A stretch of DNA of 64,000 nt, from positions 3,038,001-3,102,000 of the forward strand of contig PUFA01000084.1 in assembly GCA_003508835.1 (NCBI GenBank), read 5' to 3'. The notes under the pieces were generated by a model. That model saw only the letters and a program-made list of their open reading frames with translations, had not been told where the DNA came from and searched no databases. Origin of the DNA: Eonycteris spelaea. Taxonomy: Eukaryota > Chordata > Mammalia > Chiroptera > Pteropodidae. The position numbers were made by a program, and so were the translations under genes. Positions 10,830 to 22,594 of the stretch are shown in pieces (position 1 is the first letter of the stretch; each line of letters starts with the position of its first letter).

Positions 10830-11175
10830 TTTTTTTTTTTTAACACAGACACCTGATATAGTCAGAGTATTATCATACTATATGGATTTTATTTATCATA
10901 GGACATAATTCTTACATCTGGCTTATGAACTGACAAAAAATAATGGTCACAAAATTCTGCATTCCGTAAGCCATATATCCAAAATTCCAGCTATTAGCTT
11001 TGATAACAGAGAATTATTTTAATGTTTTTATTATTTAGAAAGTATTTCACTTTTCTTTTGTCACCAAGAGAATGATAGAATGATTTATTCTGAAAAAAAA
11101 ATATATATATATATAACAAGAATAAATGTTTTTTCATCAACTATAATAAAGCTGTGAGAAACAGACTTTCTGTGG
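10830..11175. other. Unassigned AT-rich DNA
   Basis: Contains a T11 run at about 10832 and a short (AT)n at about 11099-11115 after an A-run. No gene or transposon seen. Confidence 0.6.
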
Positions 11176-11179
11176 TAAT

Positions 11180-11365
11180 AATAACAATATTAATGTTTAT
11201 CAAGACCTTAGTTTGTGCCACATACAACATGATATTCTTTATATAATATATGTAATTTATTTCTTATGACCTCACCAAATCCATAAAACTATTCTCATTT
11301 ACAAGCTAGGATATAGAAGTTCAGAGAAGTCAAATAACTTGACAAAGGTCACACAGTTATTAAGG
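11180..11365 (-). mobile_element. MIR SINE
   Basis: Antisense MIR: 'ccttagtttgtgccacata', 'aactattctcatttacaag', 'agttcagagaagtcaaataa', 'cttgacaaaggtcacacagt'. Confidence 0.75.
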
Positions 11366-11385
11366 TTCTTTCTGTGATGCACCAT

Positions 11386-11407
11386 ATTAAAATTGTGCAA
11401 TTTTAAT
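11386..11407. repeat. 22-bp hairpin palindrome
   Basis: Arms ATTAAAATTG and CAATTTTAAT are exact reverse complements around TG. AT-rich and short, so it may be chance. Confidence 0.9.
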
Positions 11408-11409
11408 GT

Positions 11410-12355
11410 AATCAGAATTTCCCCCAATTTTAAAGTAGTTGTGTTAAGAAATACTGAGTTTGTTCTGTTCGTGTGTGTATGTGTGTGTTCCTTTTTTTGC
11501 TCTTCCACTAGGCAGTGATCTCAATTAGAAAATGCTTTGACCAAAGTGATTCTTATACATAGGTAAACTGTGAAGTGTCTCCATGGCTTTGTGAATTACC
11601 ATATTCATGCCTGAGAGTTTTCACCAAGGAAAGGGAAGCAGCTCTTCTCATTTTCTCCTTCTTTTTCCTTTTATTTCTTAGACTATGGGTTCTTCTGATT
11701 GACTTTCTCAGTCCCCAGCATCTTTTTTACATAGCAAATGGTGAAGCTTGAGCAATTTAAAAATGTTATGCTTTTTCTATTCGCCGCCTTTAACTGCCAA
11801 GTAAATGGAGATAGATGAAATCCTAACAAAAGCACAGGACCAGTGTGAGAGGCAGGCTGTATCCTAGGGGGAAGATAGAGAACTGAGCACACATGATGGG
11901 GAGAATGAGAAAGGAGGTTGAGGAGAGGGAAACAGCTGTCTGGTAAAGCTGCACAGGTGTAGGGGGTACTCATTAGGTTCCCATAGGCTCTGTCATTAAG
12001 ACTGTGGCAGATGTTCTCAAATGTGACTGGTATAGTCACAGGGGAGGCAGTAAACTCCGCTTAATGTTCAGAACACTGGTGTGGCACCGCCGGGTGGAAG
12101 GTTGGCAAGTTTCACCTCTTTGCCAGAGTGGCAGCTGTTCTTGTCTCCTTAGTTGTGGAGTCTCTGTGGAATTCTTCTTTGACAGCCTTATCATATCTCA
12201 CAGGCTCAATTTTACTCCCTTATAACTGGACTTGAATTATTACAAAACATAGGCTATATAAATCAAACCCTTGACACTTAGGAGCCACAGTATGGTCCTT
12301 GTCCCAGAATCCTGTGGGAGCTTTATCAATATCTATCCATCCTTAGGAAATCTTA
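11410..12355. other. No gene; possible MER5-type piece at end
   Basis: An open frame of 118 codons on the minus strand (11683-12039) and a 73-codon one on the plus strand (12004-12225) show no recognisable domain. At 12285-12345, 'cacagtatggtcc' and 'cctgtgggagctttatca' recall a MER5-type MITE end. Confidence 0.5.
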
Positions 12356-12360
12356 AAACG

Positions 12361-12459
12361 AGAAAGAAAGAAGGAAGGAAGGAAGAAAGGAAGGAAGGGA
12401 AGGAAGGAAGGAAGGAAGGAAGGAAGGAAGGAAGGAAGGAAGGAAGGAAGGAAGGAAGA
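12361..12459. repeat. (GGAA)n tetranucleotide array
   Basis: Starts as GAAA units, then becomes nearly pure GGAA for about 80 bases. All purine on the plus strand. GGAA is also the core of ETS sites, so a long array can bind ETS factors. Frames through it encode Lys/Glu/Gly/Arg repeats that are not real proteins. Confidence 0.97.
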
Positions 12460-13435
12460 TTTCAGCTGAGAGAGAGTTGCAATGGCTGGTAGCATAAAGC
12501 CCTGAGCAATCTTAAAAATTGCATTTGAGGCATTGAAATTTTCCCAATTATATTACATAGAGGAGGATATGTCAAAAGTCATTTGTTTTTCCAGAAAGTG
12601 GCAAAATTGCTATTTAACTCTAAATCAGCAATAGAAATATGTCATTGTTGTTTTCAATTGAAAAAAAAGTCTATATCACAAATTTCTAGGACCACACTCT
12701 GAGAATATAGATTGTTACATTCTCTGTTCATAGATAGAGATAAGGGGAAATATTGGTTTATTTGAAGCGGAAATGTAGTATGATTGGACTAAAAATCACC
12801 AACGACTCTGCTGTTTCGTGTGTGTTCAATCAAGTCTTGGTCTCCAGGTATTGCCGAATCCTCAAGCATTAGGTAGGACTAATCTTAGTGATTGATATAT
12901 CTTGTTCAAAAGCAACCTTTCTGCAAGTCTAACTATCTCTAAGATATTCATTTCATTTTTTTTTTTTTATTTTGAGAATTCCAAAACACTTGGCATCTGG
13001 GAAAATCTTGGTTGTCAATTACTGTCATTTGAAAGAAGATAGATGGTAGTTTTCAGGAAACAGCTTTTTAGCTGTTTGCCCAAAGACCTTACAGTTCACA
13101 TGCCTTTAGTGAATGTATTAAGGTTCTGAGTCTAGCTTTCAACCTCAATGGTTCAAGTGTCAATCTTACTAGTGTCCAGAGTAGATTTGATTTACAAAGC
13201 CAAGTAATAATATTAAAACTTGAAGAAAAAAAAAAAAGACTGAACTATGAGCCAAAAATGCCAAGTTATAAATTTAAAGTGATACAAGGATTGGAATAGT
13301 AAAATCAGCCTACCTAGTGCATCCCTCCTTATAGTCCAATCTGTGTGGTATGGGACAATAAGTTGCTTACCCATGAACTTAAAACAGTGATAATTAGTTC
13401 CATGAGTCACACATAAATTGACATATACCATATAT
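12460..13435. other. No gene recognised
   Basis: Unassigned sequence with A/T runs at about 12661, 12957-12968 and 13225-13236. The short frame at 13213-13431 (minus) includes the A-run and is not coding-like. Confidence 0.6.
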
Positions 13436-13439
13436 CCAT

Positions 13440-13695
13440 CTCTAAGGTGATAATTACAACCATTTCCTGAGAGCTAACTATGGGCCAGGCACTGTCACAA
13501 ATTTTTGACATGTATTAACTCAATTATTTTCATAACAACCCTGATGATGGATCTTATGTTTATACTCATTTATAGAGGATAAAAGCGAGTCACAGAGATA
13601 CAAATAAGTTGCCCAAGGTTAGGAAAAAAAAGTATAAATCAGAGCTAAAGTAATCTGGTGGCAGACTCCAGTTTTTTTAAACACTCCACTTTAAG
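13440..13695 (-). mobile_element. MIR SINE, near complete
   Basis: Antisense MIR with 'ctatgggccaggcactgtca', 'catgtattaactcaattatt', 'ataacaaccctgatgatgg', 'aagcgagtcacagagataca', 'agttgcccaaggttagg' and 'ggtggcagactccag' in order. Confidence 0.85.
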
Positions 13696-13969
13696 GTAAA
13701 TAGCCGTCATGGAAAGTGGTCAAGTTCTGGCACAGAGACTGTCTCTGTGGCTGTGTTAGGTACTCTAGCAACTTCTGGCTCTTTGACTTCCCTTTTCTAC
13801 AGCCCAAATTAAGATTTCTTGCTTTGTTCTGCTTTTCTCTGGAAAAGATAAACAATAATTGCTGGGACCGAATGATTAAATTTCAATCAAAATGCTGCAT
13901 TGCTTTCCCTAGTTCACATTGAAGTCGTATAGAATTCTTTGTTCACATGTTTATAAATATCATGGCATG
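13696..13969. other. Unassigned DNA
   Basis: An open frame at 13716-13922 (plus) has no recognisable domain. Nothing else seen. Confidence 0.55.
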
Positions 13970-14006
13970 GTTTTGTTTTGTTTGTTTTGTTTTGTTTTGT
14001 TTTTTT
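13970..14006. repeat. (TTTTG)n simple repeat
   Basis: TTTTG/TTTG units ending in a T7 run. Confidence 0.9.
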
Positions 14007-15200
14007 AATTGCTATAGGTGGCCAGTACACCCACATTATCTATGTATCAACTAGTTTCGTTTTCGAAGGTCAACCACATTTCTTAATCCTCAGTGGCTTC
14101 AGCACAACTTATGCCTAGATGCTGCCCACATATATAAAATCCAGAATTCTTGTAATTTCCTAAAACTCTACTCCTGTACAGCCTGTTAAGTAATAACCTC
14201 TTGCAGACTGCTCAAATCTCCAGGCTGACTGTAATCTAAGCAGAACTTTTCACTTTCTAGGAAGTGACTGGAAAGGATCTCAGTAAGGGAGGTAAGGGAG
14301 TCTCTGGTCTGGGGTTCAGGTTTTCTGTTTATCAAAAAAGTAATTTTGCATACTGAATATTCCCTGATTGGTGTCTCTTAACGGTTTTTCTGCTGCTCTC
14401 TGAAAATATCTAGGAAAGACAATTCTCAGTTCAATTTTATTGGCTGTACTTGTTCACCTGTCCTTTTAAATGTCCTAGATTCAATTTCTAAAGCAGTAGT
14501 TTATTCTTGTCCATTCACATCTATTCTGGGCATATCACAAATTGCTTTTGTATCTGAAGTGGGTTCCCTTTTTGAGTCAATAAAAATGTCAGAATCAAGA
14601 GCTTCTTGAAATCAGATATAACCAAATTATTATTAAAAGATTGTTTTACTGTTTTCCTTTTGACTGAGAACTTAAAGATCATTACATTTTTCAAAGTTTT
14701 ATGTGTATATTGTCTTTACAATTAAATGAACCTATAAGAAGAGTCCCATCACTCAGATATTTTATGACCCACTTTACAAAAATATTCCCTGTCTTATTAA
14801 TTTCTTGTATCAAGACAAATGGAAAAACAGCCCCATTTTCAAGGAACTAGCAGAATTTTCTTGTCAGTATCTCATATTTGATCTGCAAGCATCAGCTAAA
14901 ATTTAGAGCATGACTTCTTGAAAAGCACTAATAAGAGTCAGTGAGGTCAGCAGTCTCTGCAGGAAAATTGGAAGAAACCTATTTGTCATCAGAGAGGCAT
15001 AAAAACCAAAACCCAGAGTTGGCAGTAAGTTTGTCCATAGTCTCAAAATTGTCCTATTTTTAACATACCGATTCTGTACTTATGACTTTTATGGAATCAG
15101 CATCACTTTTTCATATTTAGGATGCATTGTGAATTAAGATAATAAGACATCTTATCAGTTGTCATATTTACTTTATCAGATAAAACAGTGGTTCTTCTAA
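14007..15200. other. No gene recognised
   Basis: About 1.2 kb of unique-looking DNA without open frames of note or a recognisable repeat. Confidence 0.55.
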
Positions 15201-15202
15201 GT

Positions 15203-15370
15203 CTGTGCAGTCTAATATGTTAACCACAAATCATACGTGGCTATTTAAATTTAAATTTTTAAAATTAAAATTAAAAACTAAAAATTCAGTTCCTCAGGCA
15301 TGCTAGTCACATTTCAAGTGCTCGAAAGTCACATGTGACTAGTAGCTATAGAACTGGAATCAGCACAGGA
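15203..15370. mobile_element. Internally deleted hAT-type MITE
   Basis: Related to the element at 10483-10815: 'cagtctaatatgttaacc', a palindromic AT core (atttaaatttaaatttt), 'ctagtcacatttcaagtgct' and 'agtcacatgtgactagtag'. Much of the interior is lost. Confidence 0.6.
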
Positions 15371-15374
15371 TTAG

Positions 15375-15955
15375 ATGTTTTATCTACTCTTTTACCCAGT
15401 GCTGGAAAGTTCATAAGAGTTCTTACAAATCTTTTCTCAGGTAGTGGTTGAATAGAGCTTGATGAGAAACATCCTAGTCCCACTAAGCCATAAGAGAGTA
15501 CATTCACCATTTGGATGCCTTCAAATTAAAAATAATTATAATAATTTTTTTAAATTAAAAAAAATAAATTTAAGCTTAAAGTTTTACTCATTAGTCCAAA
15601 CTAAATAGAAAAAGTGTCTACTATAATCCACCAAATCATATTATTGAGCTGTTACCAAACCACTTTCTTAATATCCTTTTACCCATATAAACCTGTTTTT
15701 CCACCTTTGCAGAAGCAAAGGAGAAAATCCTTTTTGCCCTGCATACAGCTATTGAACAAAACACAACAAAAACTCTCTTTAGTGAAGCTCACCATTCATA
15801 CTGATTTTGTAAAATGCAAAGAACATTTACTGCTTACAGCTCTCATTCATGCCATGAAGGATGCATTTACAAGCACCTAGGTCTTATTTCTTCATCTCTC
15901 CAAATAAGTAAATGAACTATGAAACAGTTATGTACTTATACAGAGCTGTATCCAT
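15375..15955. other. No gene recognised
   Basis: AT-rich to about 15580 with A/T runs. The 88-codon frame at 15614-15880 (plus) lacks a recognisable domain. Confidence 0.5.
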
Positions 15956-15958
15956 TGC

Positions 15959-16177
15959 ACAGTGTTTTCCAAATAATGGGTCATAACCCACCAACACATT
16001 ACGAACAGCACTATCTTTAAGTAAAACATAACATAACATAACAGGTAGGATGGGATAAAAAATACCAAAATACAATGTATATAGTAAAATAAAATATTTT
16101 TGTGTCTGTAAGTAATGAGTTATAATGTAGTATATTTCTTGCTGATGGTTGTAGTCAAGAAATTTTGAAAGCTACTA
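15959..16177 (+). mobile_element. Old DNA-transposon MITE, hAT-like
   Basis: Opens 'cacagtgttttccaaataat' then 'gggtcataacccaccaaca', the pattern of the old mammalian MITE with 'gggtcgcgacccac' near its end. Closes 'gaaattttgaaagctact'. A small (ATAAC)4 run at 16023-16041 is inside. Family name not assigned. Confidence 0.55.
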
Positions 16178-16454
16178 TGGGAGCATGCTTTTTTGATGTT
16201 CAGAAAATGTGGTTTATTCTAGGTACATTTTGGTGAAATTTTGCTGAAGAAAAAATCTTGGAAATCTAATCTGAATTCATGTGCTTTTTCTCCCAGTTTA
16301 TTCTTGACCCTGAGTAGGTTAGATGCCTTATAAAATCTAAATCCATTGGGTCATTCTATTTATTGGATAACAGATGGTAATATCCCATTACATTGTAATT
16401 TGGTCAATATTTAGAAAGATGTTAAAACAAGTGTAGTAATAAAATCTCAGTCTC

Positions 16455-16620
16455 ATCCTGTACATATTTATTTAATGCCTACTGGACATACCACACTCTG
16501 TCAGGCCACATTTGTAAGAACTGTGACGTTCAGGGTAGGGAACAGTGGTAATATTTGGACAAACCCCAAGTTCATGTAGGGATGAAAGCCAATAACAAAA
16601 ATGTATCTTCAGTTTCTTAC
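16455..16620 (-). mobile_element. L2 LINE fragment
   Basis: 'tatttatttaatgcctactg', 'ctctgtcaggccacatt' and 'gggatgaaagccaataaca' fit the antisense L2 3' end. Diverged. Confidence 0.45.
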
Positions 16621-16659
16621 AAACAAACAAACAAGCCATATTTATGTGCTAATACCTAT

Positions 16660-16830
16660 GTTTTTAAAGAGTTTTTAAAAACACTTGAAATCATTTACTC
16701 CACATTATATCCTCATAATTAGTATTAGTCTTTATTACAGAAAAGAAATTTGAAACTCAAGTTGTTAAGTGACTTGCCCAAGATTATATGACCTCATAAG
16801 TTGACTTAGGACATAAATCTTTTATATGTA
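16660..16830 (-). mobile_element. MIR SINE
   Basis: Antisense landmarks 'catttactccacattatat', 'ttattacagaaaagaaattt' and 'gttaagtgacttgcccaaga'. Confidence 0.65.
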
Positions 16831-16834
16831 TGCC

Positions 16835-17475
16835 TTTTTCCAAGTATTCATGGGCATGTGAAAACAAGGCTCGGACACTTAGCCATTTGCAGTCAGTTTT
16901 TAGAGGAAGGAGAACAAAAGGTTAATAATTTTTGAAAAAGGCTTGCTAAAATTGAACTTTCTATAAGCCTGCTATAATTTTTACCTGCTCCTATGATTTT
17001 ACTAATTTAGCCACAATTTACAAAGAGTGTAGCATTTCATTCTTGTTACATTCACCATCTTTTCCTCCCCCTTTTTACAAGAAACGTTAATGCAAAGAGA
17101 GGTATGGCTTACTGAATTTCTCTTAGACCTGCCATCTGATATGTTTTAGGCCTTAGGCATATGAGCTCATAGTAATTTGCATGGTAATTAAACTCATTTA
17201 GACAATACACTGCTTAATAGGGGATGGGACAGCTTCTCACCTAACACTTCATTAAGCTACCTGTGCTAAGGCCTTCCTCGATGACAGGGTCAAATTCACA
17301 TCACAATATTAAATATGTTGTACATTTGTTAAAAAGAAAAAAAAAGTTAACCAAATAGATAACACTGATGTTGGATTCAGAAATAAATATTCTCTTCCCA
17401 ATCTGCCTGTTCATCTGCATATTTAATAAAGCTTCATTTCTTTTTCACTTGGACCTCAGTCTCCATTTTTCAAAT
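16835..17475. other. No gene recognised
   Basis: Unique-looking DNA with an A-run at about 17335. Open frame 17368-17583 continues into an L2 fragment and is not coding-like. Confidence 0.55.
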
Positions 17476-17479
17476 CAAT

Positions 17480-17760
17480 ACACATGTACGGAAAGCCAGT
17501 TATGTCCCGTTACATACAGTAAGAGAATTAAAAAGATGAATAAGACAGTTCTTGCCTTCATGAACTCACAACTGAGAGGTTAGGACAGTGACGAGAGGAT
17601 GCAATTTGCAAAATGCTCTAGACAGTAGAAGACACAATATCATCAGTGGATAAAAGAGGTTGGATTAATTTGCTAGGGGATTGCCAAAGGAGAAACTCTA
17701 ATAATTTCATCAGAGAAGGCTTTTTGAAAATATGTTTTTTTGGTCTTATTTCATTTGTGT
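17480..17760 (-). mobile_element. L2 LINE fragment
   Basis: Antisense L2: 'atgaataagacagttcttgc', 'cttcatgaactcacaactga', then further upstream 'tcatcagagaaggcttttt', the block that corresponds to 'gaaggcctcactgag' in the consensus. Confidence 0.6.
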
Positions 17761-17799
17761 TAAATATTATTGAATTCTAATGTACTAAATAGTCTTCAA

Positions 17800-17972
17800 A
17801 TCTTAATTCTTACAATGTTCTTATGAAGTCAGACTTCTCATTATTTTCATTTTACATATGGAAAAACTGAAATATGTCTAAGATTACTCAACTTTAAGTG
17901 ATGGAGCCTGGATTTGAACCCAGTCTGGTTTGGGACCCACGTTGTTAACCACTGTACAATATAACTCCATTG
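17800..17972 (-). mobile_element. MIR SINE
   Basis: Antisense MIR: 'cattttacatatggaaaaac', 'ttaagtgatggagcctggat', 'ttgaacccagtctggt', 'ttgttaaccactgta'. The tRNA-related head is well preserved. Confidence 0.85.
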
Positions 17973-17974
17973 AA

Positions 17975-18690
17975 CTTGAAAGATTAAAACTGTTTTGACA
18001 GGTGATGATTGAGGGCCGGTTCAACTGATGATGTGGAATTATGAGTAAAGGCTCAGCACTGGCACAGGGATGCTATGAGCTGCCCTGTCCCTGGCCTTTG
18101 GTGTGTAGCTCTTATGATAAAATGTCCCAGGAAATAGCCTCTTAAAAGAGGCTTTGTGATAAGGTGAAGCTTCTTGGGTAAGAACGCAAACAAGAAGGGG
18201 CCAAAGACATAGTCCAGGGCATTGCTGACATTTGCCAGGAAGAAGGCAGGTGGTAAAAGTGACAGAAATGTGTCTCTTCTCTACCTTTTGTAGAAAAGTA
18301 ATGAGAAATAATTAAAGACAGTGAAACAAACACTTACTGTGAAGGATCATGCCCTCCAAATATTTATTGAAGAACTCTTCTTGACATATCGTGCTCAGCT
18401 ATTGCTCTGCAGAATTTATAGCAGATTGGTATAAGAGGAAGATTAAAAACCCTATAGTGAAGTATTCCAATAGCACATATCATACCCATCTGACTTGTAC
18501 TTCAAGATTTTAGCACATCATCTGCCCCTACAAATATACAGAGCCACTGCAATGATATGTAGAAATGGTAAGAAACTCAATAAATAAACAAGCAAGTAAA
18601 TAGTACTCCCAGGAAACAATACTAATATGTGTTCACTCCAAAAAGGAAAAAAAAAATTAAACAGAATTTAATTAATGGTTCTTTGGTTTT
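17975..18690. other. No gene; possible L2 scrap
   Basis: At about 18358-18440, 'aaatatttattgaagaactc' and 'cgtgctcagctattgctctg' weakly resemble an antisense L2 end. The remainder is unassigned. Confidence 0.5.
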
Positions 18691-18691
18691 T

Positions 18692-18692
<1 letters not shown>

Positions 18693-18737
<45 letters not shown>
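18693..18737. repeat. (GT)n microsatellite
   Basis: Uninterrupted GT array of about 22 units. Confidence 0.97.
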
Positions 18738-18739
<2 letters not shown>

Positions 18740-20690
18740 TGGTTTTAATTGCAAGACTTCAGAGTCTTTAATATGCTGATGCATATAGTGACTCACAAGG
18801 ATGGAGGTGGCTTATGGTGCACTTCCCAAACATAGTGGCCCTAGGATTCTTTTATGATGGGGCACCTTTCAGAATCACTGTGGAATACACTCTGGGAAAT
18901 GCTATTCTGCCCACTTGTTTACTAGTGCTTGTGTCTCATGTTTTGGGGTTATATTTGTCCTATGATAGCAAAAGAGACAGCCACCCACAATGAGTCTGTT
19001 CTTGAAAGTAACGTTTCCTAAATTGTTTTAAAATCCAAATGTCATATTCTTGTTTTCTTCTAAAATTCTGCAGCACTTTGTACCAGTCATGCAACTTTCA
19101 TCTAATATTTTCTACTGCTTTACTAAAAGCTCCTTGATCACAAAGATTGCCTCTTCAGCTTTTGAGCAAAACTATTTGCTAAGTGAATGAATAGATGAGA
19201 GTGATAGAAACTTCTAGATATATGACAGCACCAAAAGAGGGTTATGGATAAAGAAACAATGATTCTGAGAATCCTGCTTTCTTACTAATTGTTTATAAAT
19301 ATACAGAAGGAGGGGCATGCAAATCATAGAATCAAAGAAAGGAAGCTCAGTTTTGCCATCTATTTATTCAGAAGTCTGTGATGCTTGTCTGGGCATCTTA
19401 TCCTGCACCAGGTGACTTGGGACACCCTCGCTGGGTCAGGTAGGATGGTAGGGTGCAGCACAGGCAGAAGAAACATTAATTTACTGATAAAAGCCAAGAG
19501 ACTCTGAAAGCTGCCTCTATAAATTGATTAGATGTTGAAGGAAACACTGTGCCTCCTTCTCTGATAAGATACCAACCTAGTAGGAGCAATTGATTTGGCA
19601 GTGGCCATCAGCAGTGGCAGGTGCAAATTTAAGCACACTATCTATACAAGAATGAACAGCTTCTGGGGGGGGGCGTAAAGCAAATAGCAATTTATCTTTA
19701 GAGGTGAAGGTGACAGTCAATCAAAGGTATGTATGTTAAGAAACCTAGAAAATTTAGTTTATTTTATTTTGTTCTCACTTTAAATTGATACGCTTTTTAG
19801 AAGCATTTTAAGATACAGGCTTAAAAAAGATATAGTCTTATTTATGTGAATTTTTTTATTGACTCAATATTATTTAGGGGAACACGTATACTGTGTGTTT
19901 TTTTTCTGGAGCAACAAAGAGGAAGCTTAGTTGTTATGTTGTGGCACTTAATTAGTCAGTGGTGGCTTATAGAATCCTGACCCCAAGACTCTGTTGCCTT
20001 ACTCGGGCTCTCAGGATTGGTTGGTCAGATATAGTTATATAAAGTGATACAAGCCTCGCACTAAAACAATGTTTGTGTTTTTTTTTGTTTTTACCTTTAT
20101 TTGTACTTGAGACCAAAATACACCAAGGAATTCATTAAATAAAATGGGAAAAAATAGATTTTCTGTAAGCTACTTAAACTACTGCCAGAGATGCGAGTAA
20201 GTATGAGTAAAATCCTGGTCACTCAATCTGAAAATCAGTTATGTAAATCAGCTCCAGTGTGCACTTTCTCATTCAATCTTCTATCAAACTTTCTCTGGTT
20301 ACCAAGGGATGTAAGTGCTGGGTCTTATTTCAGTAGAAAACCATCCAACCTGGATTTAGGAACACTTCACTGGATCCCACTCATAGAAATTCTTCATGAA
20401 GGACCATTGTTCAAGACAGAGTTATCTTTGTTTCCTTCTCTATTGTTTCTAATTTTTGCCCATTACCAAGACGCATTCTTTCTCATTTTCTCTACAAATC
20501 TTCTATGTAATGTGTAACTCTTTCATTTTTAATTCAAAAAGGCTTTGGGAAATTAATGCATTTTCTAAACAAAGGAAGAAGTATAGGACAAGAGTTTGTT
20601 GTAAGAAATGTTGCCCAGAAGAGAGTTTAAGAGGATTCTGGTGGGCTCTAAGTATAGAATAATATGTTAACCAAGACTTTGTCCAAATTA
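18740..20690. other. Unique DNA, candidate regulatory patch
   Basis: No gene seen. The patch at about 19370-19640 is repeat-free, with a GATA-type CTGATAAGAT at about 19560 and CAGGTG E-boxes, and could be a conserved element. A G9 run lies at 19665-19673. Open frames 20191-20517 (plus) and 20503-20697 (minus) overlap on opposite strands and show no domain. Confidence 0.45.
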
Positions 20691-20697
20691 AACCCAC

Positions 20698-20868
20698 ATG
20701 ATGAAGGAAGAGAAGGAAGAAGAGAAAAAGTGAATAGGAAGGAGAAGAGGGAGAGAGAAGAGGAGGAGGAAAGGGGACAAGAAGATAGGGAGGAAAAAAT
20801 AGAGCAAGAAAAGGAAAACAAACTGATGTACTCTGGGGAAATGAGAGAGATAGAAATGGAGATGGGGG

Positions 20869-20899
<31 letters not shown>

Positions 20900-20920
20900 G
20901 ACAGACAGACAAAAATGGAA
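20698..20920. repeat. Purine-rich low-complexity tract
   Basis: GA-rich for over 200 bases, ending in GACA/GACG units at 20889-20910. Open frames on both strands here encode charged (Glu/Arg/Lys) or Ser/Leu/Phe-rich peptides and are composition artefacts. Confidence 0.9.
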
Positions 20921-20924
20921 AAAT

Positions 20925-21340
20925 AACTAGGTATGACATAGGCCTTCCCTAAACCCTAAAGATTTTCATTCTATTTAAGGACCATGTGTCTAGACTTTTT
21001 ATCTCAATCTTCATTCAGTATCAGTTTCCTCACTGTGGTATCATCTCAGCCCCAGGGCACATTCCGTCTCCCAATACTCAGAGACATTCTTGCAGAAGAG
21101 GTTTAAGGACATATAAAAAAAGTAAATTAGAAACCCAAGCAAGAGCCGATGGGGGTTGAAGGTGAGGACAGAGAGGCCACCTTTCCAGGGCCTCACAAGC
21201 ACTGGCCCCACTCTGCTGCGCTTTCTCCCTCAGTCTATGAGGAAGTTTCATCTCTGCTTGCCCAAGGAGGCCATGTTTTGCACTAATCTTGATGCATTGT
21301 ACCAAGGCCTCCAAGGGAAAACGGAAAAAAGCTAACAATG
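20925..21340. other. Unassigned DNA
   Basis: The 92-codon minus-strand frame at 21078-21356 has no recognisable family. Confidence 0.5.
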
Positions 21341-21344
21341 TTTG

Positions 21345-21540
21345 ACCCCCTATCATATACCTGATGCTTCCTAATACATTGTCATTTAATTCTCACTACA
21401 TTACACCAAAAGCACTATTATCTTGACATAGCATTTGTAGAAAATGAAACTGTTAGTTTTCCATGTTTTCACATGACAAAGGGCAGATCAGAGACTGGAC
21501 CTAGGGCAAAGTAAATGCTCTTTACAAGATGTCAAACCTG
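21345..21540 (-). mobile_element. MIR SINE, degraded
   Basis: Antisense landmarks 'acattgtcatttaattctca', 'gtagaaaatgaaactgtta' and 'cagatcagagactggacc'. Confidence 0.55.
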
Positions 21541-21719
21541 TGACCTCATTTTGCAATGGTAGGTTTTCTTCATTCTAAGTAAGAACTGCTAAATGAAGGT
21601 TATATTTTATACTTTGGGTATTTCCCTCTCCAGACACAGGTGAAATATTTTAGCAGAAGGAAGGCAAATTTTACTATTGTAGATTCTCTTTCCAGACTAA
21701 CTTTTAGAGAATTTTATTT

Positions 21720-22590
21720 TTAGCATCTGCATTTTTTACATGAGTAATATATACTTATTACAGAAATATTAGACAATTCATGTGAACAAAAAGAGGAAAC
21801 AAAAAAATTGAATCTGATCTACTACCTAGAGAAAACTAGTGTGAAAATTATGGTGTGTATTCTTTTATGTTTTGTGTTTATTCATAAATTATGGTAAATT
21901 TCCATGTACATAATGGATTTTTGCATTTAACTTACATTGTCAAAGTAACACAATTTATGTGAATAGATACACTTCTATAGCACTATTTTAAAATAGCTGC
22001 TGAACATCCTGTTGTAAGGATTTCTCTAAAATTTATTTAATCAACCCGCTATTGTTTGAAATTTAGGTTGACTGTTTCTTCTCTCACATTACAAACAAAA
22101 ATTTAATGAATATCTCTATGACTAATTCTTTGTGAATATTCTTAGTTGCTTCTTTATTATAAATTCTTAGAAATAAAAATTGCTCTATCAAATTGTACCA
22201 TTATTTTTAAAATTTTTGATGAGTAGTGCCACATCTACCCCAGAAAGCTTGTACCAATTTACGATTCTGACAATACCTTCACCAACATTAGGAAAAGAAT
22301 GTGCTTTTATCTTTATGAATTTAATGGGCAAAGTGGTCATCTTATTCTGATATATAGTTCTTGACAGTTAATTTCCTTTGGCAATATATATTTTCTTATA
22401 AATAGTCTACCAATGCAACCGTTTTTTTCCAGTTTATTATTTGTATTTTACTTTTATGAGAGATTACATATTTATATATTTAAATCTATTACTGTTTCCC
22501 GTTTTTCTTTTATGTTGTCTGACATTGGTGTCATTCTGAGGAAACTTTTTCTCATCTCAGAATTCTGTAAATATATAACTATGTATTTTT
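21720..22590 (-). mobile_element. Ancient L1M-class LINE 3' region
   Basis: Antisense L1M tail, longer than the copy at 2940-3545. Landmarks in order are 'tcaacccgctattgtttgaa', 'tttaggttgactgtttc', 'ttcttagaaataaaaattgc', 'cttgtaccaatttacgattc' and 'ttcaccaacattaggaaaag', the classic run antisense to the L1 3' part. The 60-codon frame at 22413-22595 (plus) is antisense to it and meaningless. Confidence 0.7.
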
Positions 22591-22594
22591 GCTA

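Noticed and set aside
19665..19673. G9 run as a quadruplex
   Set aside because: A single G-run with no other runs close by cannot form an intramolecular quadruplex.
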